From positions 7,617,224 to 7,681,223 of the forward strand of contig NC_092366.1 of the NCBI RefSeq assembly GCF_030848805.1: a stretch of DNA of 64,000 bases. The letters run 5' to 3'. The stretch's first letter is position 1. Every line of letters begins with the position of its first letter. The stretch comes from Temnothorax longispinosus. Taxonomy: Eukaryota; Arthropoda; Insecta; Hymenoptera; Formicidae. Shown one piece after another: positions 44,534-56,300 of the stretch. A program made the translations under genes and the position numbers. Under the pieces are notes generated by a model. It was not told the origin of the DNA and ran no database searches. It was given only the letters and a program-made list of their open reading frames with translations.

Positions 44534-44660
44534 AGATCTTTCAGATAGCGTGGATTGCTATTTGGATACGATCTCCAACTGAACAATATCTCGCGGAACA
44601 ATTACGATATTGTTCGGTCGGAGATTGTATCCAAATAGCAATCCACGCTATCTGAAAGAT
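44534..44660. mobile_element. Near-perfect 127-bp hairpin (palindromic MITE) in a coding exon
   Basis: GATCTTTCAGATAGCGTGGA is matched by its complement at the right, and the pairing continues to a loop of about 15 bases near 44595. Flanked by ~30-bp imperfect duplicates of exon sequence (ATCAGTCTGC ... TGCTGC). Confidence 0.85.
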
Positions 44661-44771
44661 ATCAGTCTGCAGCACTAGTGCTGCGACGAAATCGTCGTCG
44701 GTATCGGCCTGGTTGCCTGTTCCGCATCATTTGGTGCCTGGATAAAACCCCTGCATTAAATCAGAGAAGAA

Positions 44772-44854
44772 AAGAACGTGGTTTTCTTATATAATCATTC
44801 GTAATCTGACTATATTTGTGATCACGAGTGACTATACAAGAAAACCACGTTCTT
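44772..44854. repeat. Second hairpin, 83 bp
   Basis: AAGAACGTGGTTTTCTT at 44772-44788 and its exact complement at 44838-44854. It separates two coding-like pieces of the broken gene. Confidence 0.8.
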
Positions 44855-45029
44855 ATTATCCGTACGGTTGGAACAATGATTGGGACAATGCAGGGGAAAT
44901 GGAGGATTTCTTTACCCAACTCAGGAAGAAAAACGACACAACCTTGGATTAATTTTCTAATACTTAAATTAATTATTAGATATATAATTTAAAAAATTGT
45001 ATGTTTTAATATTATACTTTTTGTTTTAA

Positions 45030-45574
45030 GGGGATCCTATAGTGAAAGCCGAACTTCCTCGATGTCGATAATGTCGAACATTTTTAATTCCGTTCTAATT
45101 TGTTTTCTATCATTATTTTCTATATTACCGGCCTATATCTGCCCTTGTCTAACGAAATGCGCATCTGTCCTTGTCCGATTGCTGCGCCATCTCTCTCTAC
45201 ACGCAATACTGCTCATTCTGTCAACCTGCATGTGCCTTTGCATTAATAAAGCTGCCTTAGTGAAAATCTTTTTTTCTAGGCTTTGAATCTTTATTCTATT
45301 TGCACGATATTGTTCCTACATGTTGTCCCTAGTGCAATTGGGTATCATTTTGTATACTGCAGTATTTTTGTTCAAGCAAATATTGTCATCAGGTGACAGC
45401 TGTATGTGCCCAAATTTTTAATTTTTTTTCGTTTTTGATATGAAATCGTGTGTCTTGCACTAGATTTTTGTGCACACTTTAATTCTGTACAAGAATTTTG
45501 CAATTCTGTAAAGCCAATTCAAAGATTTCTTTAAAATAAGAAATGTCGGTAACTACTGCCACTATAGGATCCCC
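45030..45574. mobile_element. TTAA-flanked element, 545 bp
   Basis: TTAA at 45026-45029 and 45575-45578, ends GGGGATCCTATAGTG and CACTATAGGATCCCC perfect over 15 bases. A copy of one end lies at 7452. The interior holds a ~50-bp stretch (45168-45218) shared with the gypsy LTR at 8793-8843, plus AATAAA at 45243. The hydrophobic frame at 45062-45286 is probably not a protein. Confidence 0.85.
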
Positions 45575-45626
45575 TTAAACAAAAATATAAATTTTATGTA
45601 TTTAAAAATATAATATTATTCAAATA

Positions 45627-45635
<9 letters not shown>

Positions 45636-45670
<35 letters not shown>
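45636..45670. repeat. (TA)n microsatellite
   Basis: Uninterrupted TA dinucleotides. Confidence 0.95.
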
Positions 45671-45671
<1 letters not shown>

Positions 45672-45718
45672 ATGTAATACTATGTTATAATTATATATTA
45701 AAAGAATTATATTTGTGA

Positions 45719-45801
45719 TTGATGATAATGATGATGATGATGAGAGAGAGAGAGAGATGATGATAATGATGATTATGATGATGATGATGATGATGATGAT
45801 G
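45719..45801. repeat. (GAT)n microsatellite with internal (GA)n
   Basis: ATGATGATGATGATGAGAGAGAG-type sequence; from 45802 to 46490 only AT-rich DNA is seen. Confidence 0.95.
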
Positions 45802-46494
45802 TTGATAATAATGATTTAAACTTATATTTCAACTTAACATAAATATATTACATTACATAATAACATAGATAAATACAAAATTTAACATCTTCTGTGAAAT
45901 ACATATTTACACGAATGCACGCAACAATTTAAGTTTCTCTTTCGTAATTTTCCTATTACGATGTACTAGATTACTGGAAAATAATAACTGTCACTCCAGC
46001 AAATAATGCAAACGGCCATCATGAGCGCCCTAAGTGCTACTTTTCTGCTATAGTATACCATCGCACGGAGCGAATAGGAAGAAAATTTTTTTATACTTCA
46101 AATTTCTGTAATAGTAATATTGAACCATTAAATATAAAAACTAATGTTATAATTTTTTATACATATATAAATGATAAAGGTGGCTACCTTGATATGTTAA
46201 TACGTGTTTAGACATAAGTCGGATACAGTTACAAATTAAAACAATAAAAAACAATAGAATGTTCTTACGAAAGATTGTAGAATAAGTTAGAATAAATTAA
46301 ATAAATGTGATATAATAGTGATAGAGAAAGTGTGATAGAATAAATTAAGTTAATGCTATATTTACAACATTACATGTCTTTTTTAGATATGAATATTTTC
46401 AAAGATAACGAATAAAGCATCAATATCACTACATTTACAAAGATCAACGGTGTGTATATTTAAATTGTATTTATAGCCGTTGACAGATAAAAGA

Positions 46495-47700
46495 ATGTAA
46501 ATATGATAGATAATGACTATGATAGATAAATATGATAAATAGTGACTACGATAAATAAAAAACTGTAAATATAAACAATTAAAATTTGTTGAAATTTTAT
46601 ACGAAATAATTGAAAGATTTTTATATTATTACGATTAAATAAGTACATTTATGATCGGAATTGTAAATAACTATATACATTTTCTGATAAAAGCTCAAGT
46701 TTTTTCAGATATTGATTGTTTTATTACTACATTTATTTTAGAGCCTTTGGTATTTTAATAAGTTTTTGAATATGTACTTACTCATTGACTTGTTGACTCT
46801 GGTTTTTCCATTCGAGATGTTTTTTATTTAGATGTGATGTCAAAGTACAATGTACTCTATTAGTCATTGTGATACCACATTTATTACATATTGCCTTACA
46901 ATTTGATGAGGGCGTTTAATAATGCCGTAGAGTGTACAGTATGGTGGGGTTTATATTAAATATTACATGTGTATTCTTTAAGTAAATTTTTAAATTTTTT
47001 ATAACTATATATATGTGACGCGTATGACTGAATTTCTTTTCCACACATCCTGCACTTTGTGAGCAAATCTTCTAAGTGAAGTCTTCGAAATAATACCACA
47101 ACTCTCTAGATTTTTCGTCCTCCGGTATAATTTCATTATATCCGTCTTGTACTGCAGGCTGTCTGTTACTAAATGTGATACAGAAATGACCTCAACAAGC
47201 GTTTGAAATATTGCTCACACAGGTCAAAAAGAGAAGTATAGTTTATTTATTGGGATGTATGTAAATATGTATAAATATTTTTAATTTGCCAAACTACGAG
47301 ATTGTACAGCTCTATCTTTGCTTATTTCATTATTAATTTTAAATTTATGCTAAAACATAATTGAAAATAGCAAAATCAGACAGAATATACCGTAAAAGTA
47401 AGCATCAGTTTAATCTAGGAAACTCTTTTCTATAATATTATATTTTTCGACTTACATGTATATCCCTCTTTTTTTACGAAAATAATATCTGTATCTATAA
47501 GTAAATAGAAAGAATATATATAAGTAAAGAAATTTTAAAGTATTAAATTTTAAAAAATTGTTTAGAAATATTTCTTTAGAAATATGAATGGATTATAATT
47601 CGATCGTCAAATTTTAAAAAATTATGATTTTATTAACAGTTTCAACAATCAAATTTATAGAAAAATACCAGCTTTTCTATAAAAATTAAAACACAATTAG
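46495..47700. repeat. hAT-like repeat copy B
   Basis: Aligns with 61-815 and with 5500-6130. It provides the uninterrupted version of the sites into which the 891-5232 element and the 5284-5441 MITE inserted. Confidence 0.7.
46730..47060 (-). pseudogene. BED zinc-finger fragment, copy B
   Basis: Minus-strand reading NCKAICNKCGITMTNRVHCT, then LTSHLNKKHLEWKNQSQQ and a stop. Cys pair and His pair are kept; the upstream finger is broken by small changes. Parallel to 232-612, so these are two relics of one transposase family. Confidence 0.55.
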
Positions 47701-47704
47701 GTAG

Positions 47705-48170
47705 ATCATGTATTTATAATAATGTTTTTAAATAACTTCACATTTATGTAGTAGCTTTACGTGTACGCTGGTACAAAGTAACGCAAATGACTAAATTTGC
47801 TGTAATATGTATAACTTAAAAAATTAATATAACATTATTTTAATTAAGATTAAAGTGAGAGAAAGAAAGAGAAGTCGCCAAATGTATTTTTCTTACTTCA
47901 ACGGAAAAAACGATCAACCAAAAGTGCTTATTTGGTGGAAAAGCAACACTGAATTTTCTTGAGTTGGAGCGTGAAAGGAAGGTGCTAATAGAATGAATTT
48001 TGTACCCGCTAGAATAAAGAAGTCGAAATTGCTGCCGAATAAAACACCCTGTATTGCTCAATTCTTTAAAATTACTTGGTGATGAAATATCATTATTATT
48101 TTATGTTGATCAGATATTTACGTAAAATTCCTCTCATTACGTTATTATATTATCTTAAATTATATATATA
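47705..48170. other. AT-rich gene-free stretch
   Basis: No recognised feature. A short open frame on the minus strand at 47840-48061 has no family resemblance. Confidence 0.4.
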
Positions 48171-48174
48171 TATA

Positions 48175-48984
48175 GGGGAGACCGGAGCTAAGCCGACACT
48201 ATTTTTTCAAAGGCAATTTTTAATATTTAATTAAAATTTTTAGGCAAATTCAATGGTATATATTTAAAGAGTGTTTCTTCAGGTACAAAATTGATTCAGG
48301 AAGTTAATTTTGCTGTACGTCGCTTTGTTTTGCCGCCAGGAAAAGAAAAGTGACGCGAAGACAAATTTTCAAATTGAAAAATGCCGGGGTAAACTATGAC
48401 ACTTTGCCTGACACTTTGCCTGATCGACACAATTTGATCTGGAACTTATTTTTTATTGTCTGAAACTAAATATACATTTGTTTATCGTGTATTTAGAAAG
48501 TACAAAAATTTGGAATTAAGTAAAACAATCATTGGAAATAATAAGAACAAAAATTGTTGAACATTCAATTATTTTCATCTAAACTCATGTCTGAAAAACA
48601 ATTTATGCAAGTAAATTCGCGATTACACGTGCGCACACATTTGTCATGGGCCATATGCTGCATTACAAGCATCGTTTATTATTGGGAACCAATAAAACAG
48701 CATGTCGACTTAGCCCCTGTCGACTTTGCCCCGCACGTCGTTTTTTACTTTTGTTACTCCAAAAATGTAAAAATTTTGAAAATATGCAAAAATTATTATC
48801 GGATTCGTATAAAGCATCGAATTTCCCATCAAAATCACTTACCGGTAGATTTGCAAGAGTAAAGCTCGATGAAAGAGTAGACATTTTCGAGAGATCAGAA
48901 AAATTACTTTTTACTATCAAAAACGCTTATGTCGCGTTAAAAATTACACTATAACTCAGAATGTTAACAAATTCCGTTAATAAT
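48175..48984. mobile_element. TA-type element, longer relative of 33410-33812
   Basis: Starts GGGGAGACCGGAGCTAAGCC and matches 33530-33812 in inverse orientation on both sides of a central segment (about 48352-48860) absent from the shorter copy. The segment holds CGACTTAGCCCCTGTCGACT-type words. The right terminal repeat is missing; the homology stops in (TA)n. Confidence 0.75.
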
Positions 48985-49063
48985 ATATATATATATATAA
49001 TTATTTACTTGCTGTATTTATTAAATAAAATATACTTGTGACTCATTATTTTATCATTTAGTA

Positions 49064-49956
49064 GGGTAGACCGGGGACAAAAGTAACATTTTGAGTTTAA
49101 GATTTTATAAGAGTTAAAATATAATATCTACGTAAAAAAGACCTGTACCTTTAGATGTAGAATTTATTTGACTACAAAATTTTCTTGTGCTGAATTCAGT
49201 AATGTAACTAGGAAAATAGTTATTATTGTTTAAAGAATAGGAATACTGTTACAACCGTCCCAACCCCCGGGACAATTGTAACAGCAGAGGGGAACGATTG
49301 TACCACATCATCTATAAACAAAATAATGGTTATTTAGTAGGTTTATGTAATTAATCTTACGAATTTTCTATAAAAAATGTAACTTTAATGATAAAATAAT
49401 TTGTTACATGACAATATCAGTATTTTTACATTATAGCAAACAAAAACAAATAATACTGTTTTCTCAACTAAAAGATTATTTATAATCATATATATTTAAA
49501 GGGTTAGGTTAAGTTGAAGTTGTCCCCGAGCAACGGGGACAATTGTAACGCTACAACTGTTCCCAGGCATTGATGTTACAATTGTCCCCTAATGATATTT
49601 TATGATTCAAAGTAAATTTTTTACATAAATATTTGGATGAAAGTCAATCGTATTATGCAAATTATCAACATAAATAATCACTAAAACATATAAAAATAAA
49701 ACCTTATACCTTCGGCATAAAGAAAAAAAAATATTTCAGATTTTATGCACGTAAGAAAACTTACTTCAGGAAGGAAAAAAGTAACTTCTTCTCCTGCACA
49801 CGTGCACGTTCCGCGAGGGGCGGCAATGAACTAAGGAACAAATGCCGCTCTATCTAGCGGATCTCGCCTCGCGGTCATACACACGTACCTTTTATAGTTT
49901 AAGAAATATTCACGATGTTACAACTGTACCCTGTTACTTTTGTCCCCGGTCTACCC
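49064..49956. mobile_element. TA-flanked element, 893 bp, GGGTAGACCGGGGAC ends
   Basis: GGGTAGACCGGGGACAAAAG at the left and CTTTTGTCCCCGGTCTACCC at the right, TA duplications at 49062-49063 and 49957-49958. The interior repeats GGACAATTGTAAC and ATTGTCCCC words several times. No coding sequence. Confidence 0.88.
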
Positions 49957-50299
49957 TAAATTTAGTTACATTTAGATACCTAAGTACATTCTTCTCAAAT
50001 TATTTTTTAAGAAGATATTAAATCTAAGGATATAACGCGAGAAAAAATACAGACACAGATGTATCTTCTTTCAACGTGTATTTCTGATGTATCTTCTCGC
50101 AAATCTTTTTGCGAACGATTTAACTTATTTACACGGCGACGACGATTTAATTTTATGGAAAACAATTTGCAGGAGGCTCGTCGTTGCATCTGCTTCTTCC
50201 CCTCCGCCTGCGGACGATCGTCGTTCTGGGGCCGGCCTCCCCGGGGGCGGACGCGCTGTTTTCATCGCCGGTGAGTGCAACGCTTGCATGCAAACGCTT

Positions 50300-50360
50300 C
50301 TATTTCCTGTAGCCCAGCTTGCGTAGGGCCTTCAGGTCCACGTCGCCGTAATAGTCCTGG
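50300..50360 (-). CDS. gasp: gasp alternative last exon, distal (short tail)
   Basis: Acceptor ACATTTCCCAG|CCAGG completes Cys219, then QDYYGDVDLKALRKLGYRK and TAG. Its first ten residues parallel the proximal exon (EDYYGDLDLK), so the two exons look like an ancient duplication. It joins in frame (717 coding bases with exons 1-3). Too short for usual gene finders. Confidence 0.85.
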
Positions 50361-53300
50361 CTGGGAAATGTATGAAAATGTTGCGTATAACTTGATCGTA
50401 ACGTGTGATCGCCTTCAATCGGAATCACGATGCTTCAAAGTATACCCCCCGTGAATCTCGTAAGCTATAAATCTACGGGTAAATATTTCTACGATTTCTG
50501 ATTTAATCGGGTCTGACAAGGGAATTATTCTGGAAATAATTATTCCTTACTATCCCCTATCGAATGGTTTTAGTTCGCCCTTGGGACTAAATTGACACTT
50601 TCGTACCGTTCGCTTGTGGGAACTCCATAAGTCACGGAGTTCGATGAAGATTGTGTTATAAAAATCAGAAAAAAATCTATCTGTGCAAAAACAAAGGAAT
50701 TGGTTTTGAATAACAGTTGTCATGCATTTTAGTTAATTTTACTGACATTATCTTAGCTTGTCAGTTTTCTCTTACGTTTCACGTAAATCGGACATGATTT
50801 CATAAATATTTTATTTATTTCTTTTTATCTCTTATTTAAGGCAAATAAGAAAAATCTGAAATTCGACAAGGTTGAAATATAACATTGTACATGAAATAGT
50901 ATAATATACTCTCTCTCTGAGTATAATGTACATTTCCTTTTATCGCCGCGTCAATTATAATTATGATAAAGCTAATTCGATATATACAGATGATACAGAT
51001 TTGACGCGTGTTAAGATGCCAGTTCTTAAGCTTCTAAGGTAAGTTAAGATTTACAGGCTTTGATCGATACATCGCATACGTTACGATTAAGTTATATACA
51101 TCATTACGCGATAGTTTTAACATGCAACAAGTGACTATACAGAATGTGCTGAGAAACCTATTAAATATATTAAGAATTACAAATGCAGAAATGCGTCAAT
51201 GATTAGCGATCGATGGATTAGGAAATAGGATTCACAAGGGATATAGACAGAGAAATTGCTTATATTCTCACCACACATTTAGTGTCAAACGTAACCATCT
51301 AATTCTTTTCTGACGTGACACACAATGCAATCATAGCATTAAATAAACAGATTTCAGAATTCCATGCAATTTTAGTATGCATAATTAGATCTTAGAATCA
51401 AATACAATTTTAACGTTACATAAATAGATCGAAATAGAACGAAATTCTTATAAGTAGAAACTTTAACGTCAACATCAAATATGCGGTGAAAATACGAGTC
51501 AAAATTTTCCAAGAGTTTTCTTTTTTTTATTGTATATGGACTTTTCGTTTTTACTTAAAGATACACGACAAGCCGGCCGATCTTGCTTACGTAATAACGT
51601 CAAAAATCAGAAGGATTTCTGAATTGTAGATCATGGTTCGTGGATTGTTAATTACGCGAGTCCGATGGATTTCGATTTCATGCGCAACGTAAAATCGATG
51701 CTTTTAACTTTTTTCTAATTATCGTGCGTCTCATTCAGGAATTAAAACCCGTGTAATTTCGTTAAATTTAACTTTTTAGTTGTCCTATCGAGAACAATTT
51801 TTGCAAAATTCAACTGTTTAACAGTAAAAATCTTCAGGAAATACATTTTATCGATTATTTCCGTATAGTTATATACATTATTTAGAAACAGATTGAGATT
51901 AATTAATTAATAAATTAAATATCACATTAAAATAAATTAGTAGCTGTATCGCTATAATGACAGGATAATCATAGATAAGTAATCAATAGAATATATATGT
52001 TTTTAGAAAATTTACAATTTTGCAAAAACGGCCCTCAATTGTCGCATTTTTATTATTACGAAATTACAAGTTTTCAATTCTTGTTCTCAATAAAGAAAAA
52101 AATACAGGAGAAAGATAGATTAGATATAGTTGAAAGTGTATGGATAGATTAGAGAAGCAGTTAAGAGAGAATGAATTTTATATTTATTAAAAAGAATAGA
52201 TTAAACAAAATTGCCGATAAGGCGTCACGAGTAATATAAATTATTAATATAAATTTTGGAGTTCTTTGTGTGTCCGTGTGAGTGTGTGTTTGTGTGTGAG
52301 CATTTGTCAGGTCTGAGAAAATTTTATACTATCTGAATATCAATTATTATTATCAATTAAACATGGTATCAACAGCGATAGAAAATTGACAGGATTTTAA
52401 TCCTATCTAACCTAAGGGGAACCTTTAAATATTATAAACTATAATTAATTCTGTGCAATGTGTACGTTGGAAAATAATAATAAGATACTTATATTAATTT
52501 CGGCAGTTTTGCTAGTTTTTACAGAAACTTGTTCTGACAACCAAAAGATTACATTATTAGGTTTTTTAATAGCGATGCGTAATATTGCAAAACGTGACAT
52601 ATACAAGTGAACAAAGAATTTTACGTGAATTCTCGGAATTCGCAATTACTCGTCGCGCTAATTGGTCCTGTACGTGTACCTCTATCCCTTTCCTTCTATT
52701 ACATTCTAATTACAAAAATAGCATATGCTCTGTGCATCGAGATTGCATGGAGACGCTCAATCAGAGCGACGAGAGAGAATTTCGCGAGAATTAGGGCATG
52801 AAATTTATAAGCAGCTCGATCGCGCATTTCTCATCCTTTCAGAATCTCGCGGATTTTGCTCCGAAATTTCGCCTCGAGATCGATCCTTGTGGGCCGCCGA
52901 TTACTTCCTTTCCGGAGAAATCCTCTTTATGTAATCAGGGCTGCATTTTTCCTCGATTATGTGTATGCGAATGTATGTTTATTATGCGTGAAGGAACAGA
53001 AAAAGAGTAAGAGAGAAAGAGAGAGAAAAGAAGAAAGAGAAGGAGTGAAAAACATAAAAGAAGCAAGAGAAGAACAAGATAAAGAAATAGAAAGAGAGAA
53101 AAGAAAAGAGAAAGAAAAAGAAGAAGAAGAAGGAAAAAGTGTACTTTGGTACAATTTATTGGCGTAAAATCGATATAAATTTAAATAATACGAAGTAAAT
53201 CAACAACATTAAACAAGTAAAATATATAAAAAAACGTGAATAAATTTGTGAATATTTTTTTATCATAGGAAATTAAAGTAAAGTATTAAAATTAAAAAAA

Positions 53301-56300
53301 ATTAATTTTTTGTTTAGGGCATGTTTAACATTTTATATTTTATTAAAAAATAATTAGGACATAATTCTTTTTCTAAATCTTTTATGCACATATTTATATG
53401 AATTATTTTTATAATTATTTCACATAATTATATGACCCTCATCATTAACGAATATTGTAATAGAAAATCACTATTTAAATGTAGCATTTCTTGTAAGGAA
53501 TGCTACATTTAAATTTTACAATCTAGATTTTAGACCAATAACTTGCGTTAAACAATAGAATTTGATAAAATTAAATGGTAGCAACAAAGAGAAAAAGAAT
53601 AAGAGAAGTAGAAAGAAAATGAAAGAAAGAGATAGAGTAGGTGTGAAGAGATGAAGGGATGGAGGGAGAAAGAGCGAGGTAAATCAGGATTTATTCCTGA
53701 ATGGGTGAGGGCCTCGTGGGCCCTCCTATTGTTGTGGGCCTAGGTTTGAGGTTCGCCTGGTTCGGCTTTCTGGGCTCGCTCTGGATGCCGGTAAGCAGCT
53801 CGCTCTTCCGGATGCTCTTCAGGTCCAGGTCACCGTAGTAATCCTCACTGCGGAGCAAAACCGAGAAAAACCCGGGGGTCAAGACATGCTCGGTGCGCGC
53901 TACTGCGTACTGGCGTGCTCTTGTCGTTATGTTTGCGGACGAGATGCACATGCATACACATAAAGGAACTGTAGTGGCATCACTTACAATAATTATTATT
54001 CATGAAAATTTGCAATGTTCCAGAGTTATTGTCGATTTTTATTTTCTATTTAAAACACATTGTAAAATGAAGCAAGAAAAATCCTTTTTCGTTGCCTTAT
54101 TTACAATTAGATGTACATGTGTGCAAATTTCCACAATTAAGTATCTAGTACTTCTACAATTTGACACGTAGATTGCCAGGTAATTAGAATCATGTTGCCA
54201 TCATTGATTTCAATTTTAATTTAATATAAATTTTTTAAATAAATATAGATGAAAATGATAGAAAAAGAACAATTATATATTATGCTTTTCTGGGAAATTT
54301 ACGAATGACAGCACCTAATATTACAACAAGATATTAGAACGATGAAACAGTTAACATATACGTTAGCCACATGTTAGAGGATCATTGAGAAATCTAATGA
54401 CTAATATTAGTATTAATTAATGCACATAATTATTTGCTAATTTATGATCAAGCGCTCAATGTTCGAAAAAAGAAGTTCAATTCTCACTGATGAAAATCAA
54501 TTCACGATGCGAATTTTCAATTTTTAAGTGCGCGTGTTAAATCAAATTTCCATTTACAATTAGATTATTTTTTACAGTGGTTACGCAAAACGTTATTAAA
54601 TACTGTGAAAGCGTGGTGTAATATCTCCTTAATTACACATTATCCGCGAATGCAATTTCTCCCCGAAAGTCCTCAAACACAACCTCATTCAGGATAGCTC
54701 GACATTTCCATCGGATGACTGTAATTACCGAGATAATCGAATTCGGACATTTTTATAACGCGCCCACAATTATTCATTGCACAATGCATCGTCGTCGTCA
54801 TTTTCATACTTTCATTGACTTTTAGCACATATTTCTTCGCAGATTACTCTGTTAATTTAATAGAGTAACTTAATTCACTTAATTCAGTCTCCAAGAAATA
54901 ATAATAATTATATTAAAAAATGGTATGACATAGAAAATTTTCCACGAGACAAATTAGAACAAAAAATTAATTGATTAAAATTATATGGAAATATTAGAAG
55001 AGGAAAAGTCAGAGAAGTTAAGAAAAATTCAATTTAAAAAAAAACAGAAAAATATAAAGTTCTTCATCACACTCAAGAAATATTCTTTTTTAAAGTTTCT
55101 CTCTAAATTTAAATCAGTGAAAAGTCACTGAACGATCAGTGACTATGTTTACTGATATCAGTGTAAAGTATGCCATTTCAATGACTTTTCACTGATTCAG
55201 AGATTTAGAGAGTTCACAAAATAATTTTTACATACACGTTTCTTAACTATTTAGAGAGATTTTTACACCAATCAATTTACGACGACTTTTTTTGCATTGA
55301 GCTTTATGATCCCTTCAGCAATCATAATTTTTAAACGGGTGAGACCTTGAATTCTTGATCAATGTTCATTAACATTCATCATCGTTTGAAATCGGAAGTA
55401 AAAGAATTCTGCTACATGTGGATTATTCATTTATGTCGCATTCGACTACGTGGTCTTAGATTAGAATTTAAATATTCTAAGTAATATCCCTCCCGCCTCC
55501 CCCATTTCGAAAATCGGCCGTAATTGTGTAGGAATGAATTAAATAATTTACAGAAAAAGAAAAATTGTTTAAATAAGAATTAAGTAATTTTATTTTAATA
55601 TTCTAAAATAATACTTCTACCTCTTTTCTGATCTTAAAAATATATTTATTGTAATCTTCTTTGGCCATTTTTTCAAAACTTCTTGGTCGTTCTCGCAATT
55701 TATTCATTCCTGCACAACTGGAGTTTCGAGACAAAATCGTATATAAAATTAAAAACACATTAAAAACGGTGCTCACCATCCGGGGACATCCTCTGGGTCC
55801 TCGCAGGCGCCGCTACCGTCGGCGTCGCCGATCTTGAAAACGGTGCCGATCGGGCAACCGTACTCCCTGGCGATGCCCTCAAGGCATATGTAGTATTTTC
55901 TGCAATCCTCCGGATGGGCGTGTCTGCTGAAGCTGCCGGATGCGCCGCTCACTTCTCCTGCAGCCGGACACGTGAAACCTCCGGCGACCTCTGCGTAGTG
56001 CAATAAATAGATGTGTAATACAAGCGGCAGAGAAAGGCATCGTATTTCTTTGTAATTGCGATACTGATCGGTCTCGAGTTGGCGAACGAAAGAGGAATAC
56101 ATAATATACATGACAATATAAAATATACATGTGAGATAGGACAATATATTTGAAACTTATTCAATATCAATAAAAAAGTAAACTCGTCTCATAGTAAATG
56201 TGTACATAAAGTAAGAGAAAAAAATATAGTTTATTTTATTTTTAAATAAAAAAGGTAGAGTAGTTATAGGGAAGAAAAATCACAAAATTAATTTAGAAAG

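Larger units (their letters stand above)
44394..44951 (+). pseudogene. Small secreted/membrane protein gene, last exons, broken by hairpins
   Basis: After a good acceptor (TTCTTTTTCAG) the frame reads FLAVTISLESIALADVLVQP, then GYEDQYTIAIYANGNISLL and RSTNAAD, and stops at a 127-bp hairpin (44534-44660). Beyond the hairpin a second copy of ATCAGTCTGC...AGCACTA(A/G)TGCTGC leads into DEIVVGIGLVACSASFGAWI (a hydrophobic, membrane-like segment), then a stop. After a second hairpin (44772-44854) comes YPYGWNNDWDNAGEMEDFF, ending KKNDTTLD and TAA. The pieces look like one short protein with an N-terminal hydrophobic leader, an extracellular strand-rich part, a transmembrane segment and an acidic tail. 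The family is not recognised; the first exon is not visible and may lie beyond the Penelope insertion. Confidence 0.5.

Noticed and set aside
45062..45286. Hydrophobic 74-residue frame with RLLRHLSLHAILL
   Set aside because: The same residues arise from the gypsy LTR segment at 8793-8843, so this is repeat sequence, not a protein.
52856..53167. Lys/Glu/Arg-rich 103-residue frame
   Set aside because: It translates a purine-rich low-complexity run inside the gasp gene on the wrong strand.
53893..54171. 92-residue frame on the plus strand next to the proximal gasp exon
   Set aside because: No homology and it lies in intron 3 on the opposite strand.
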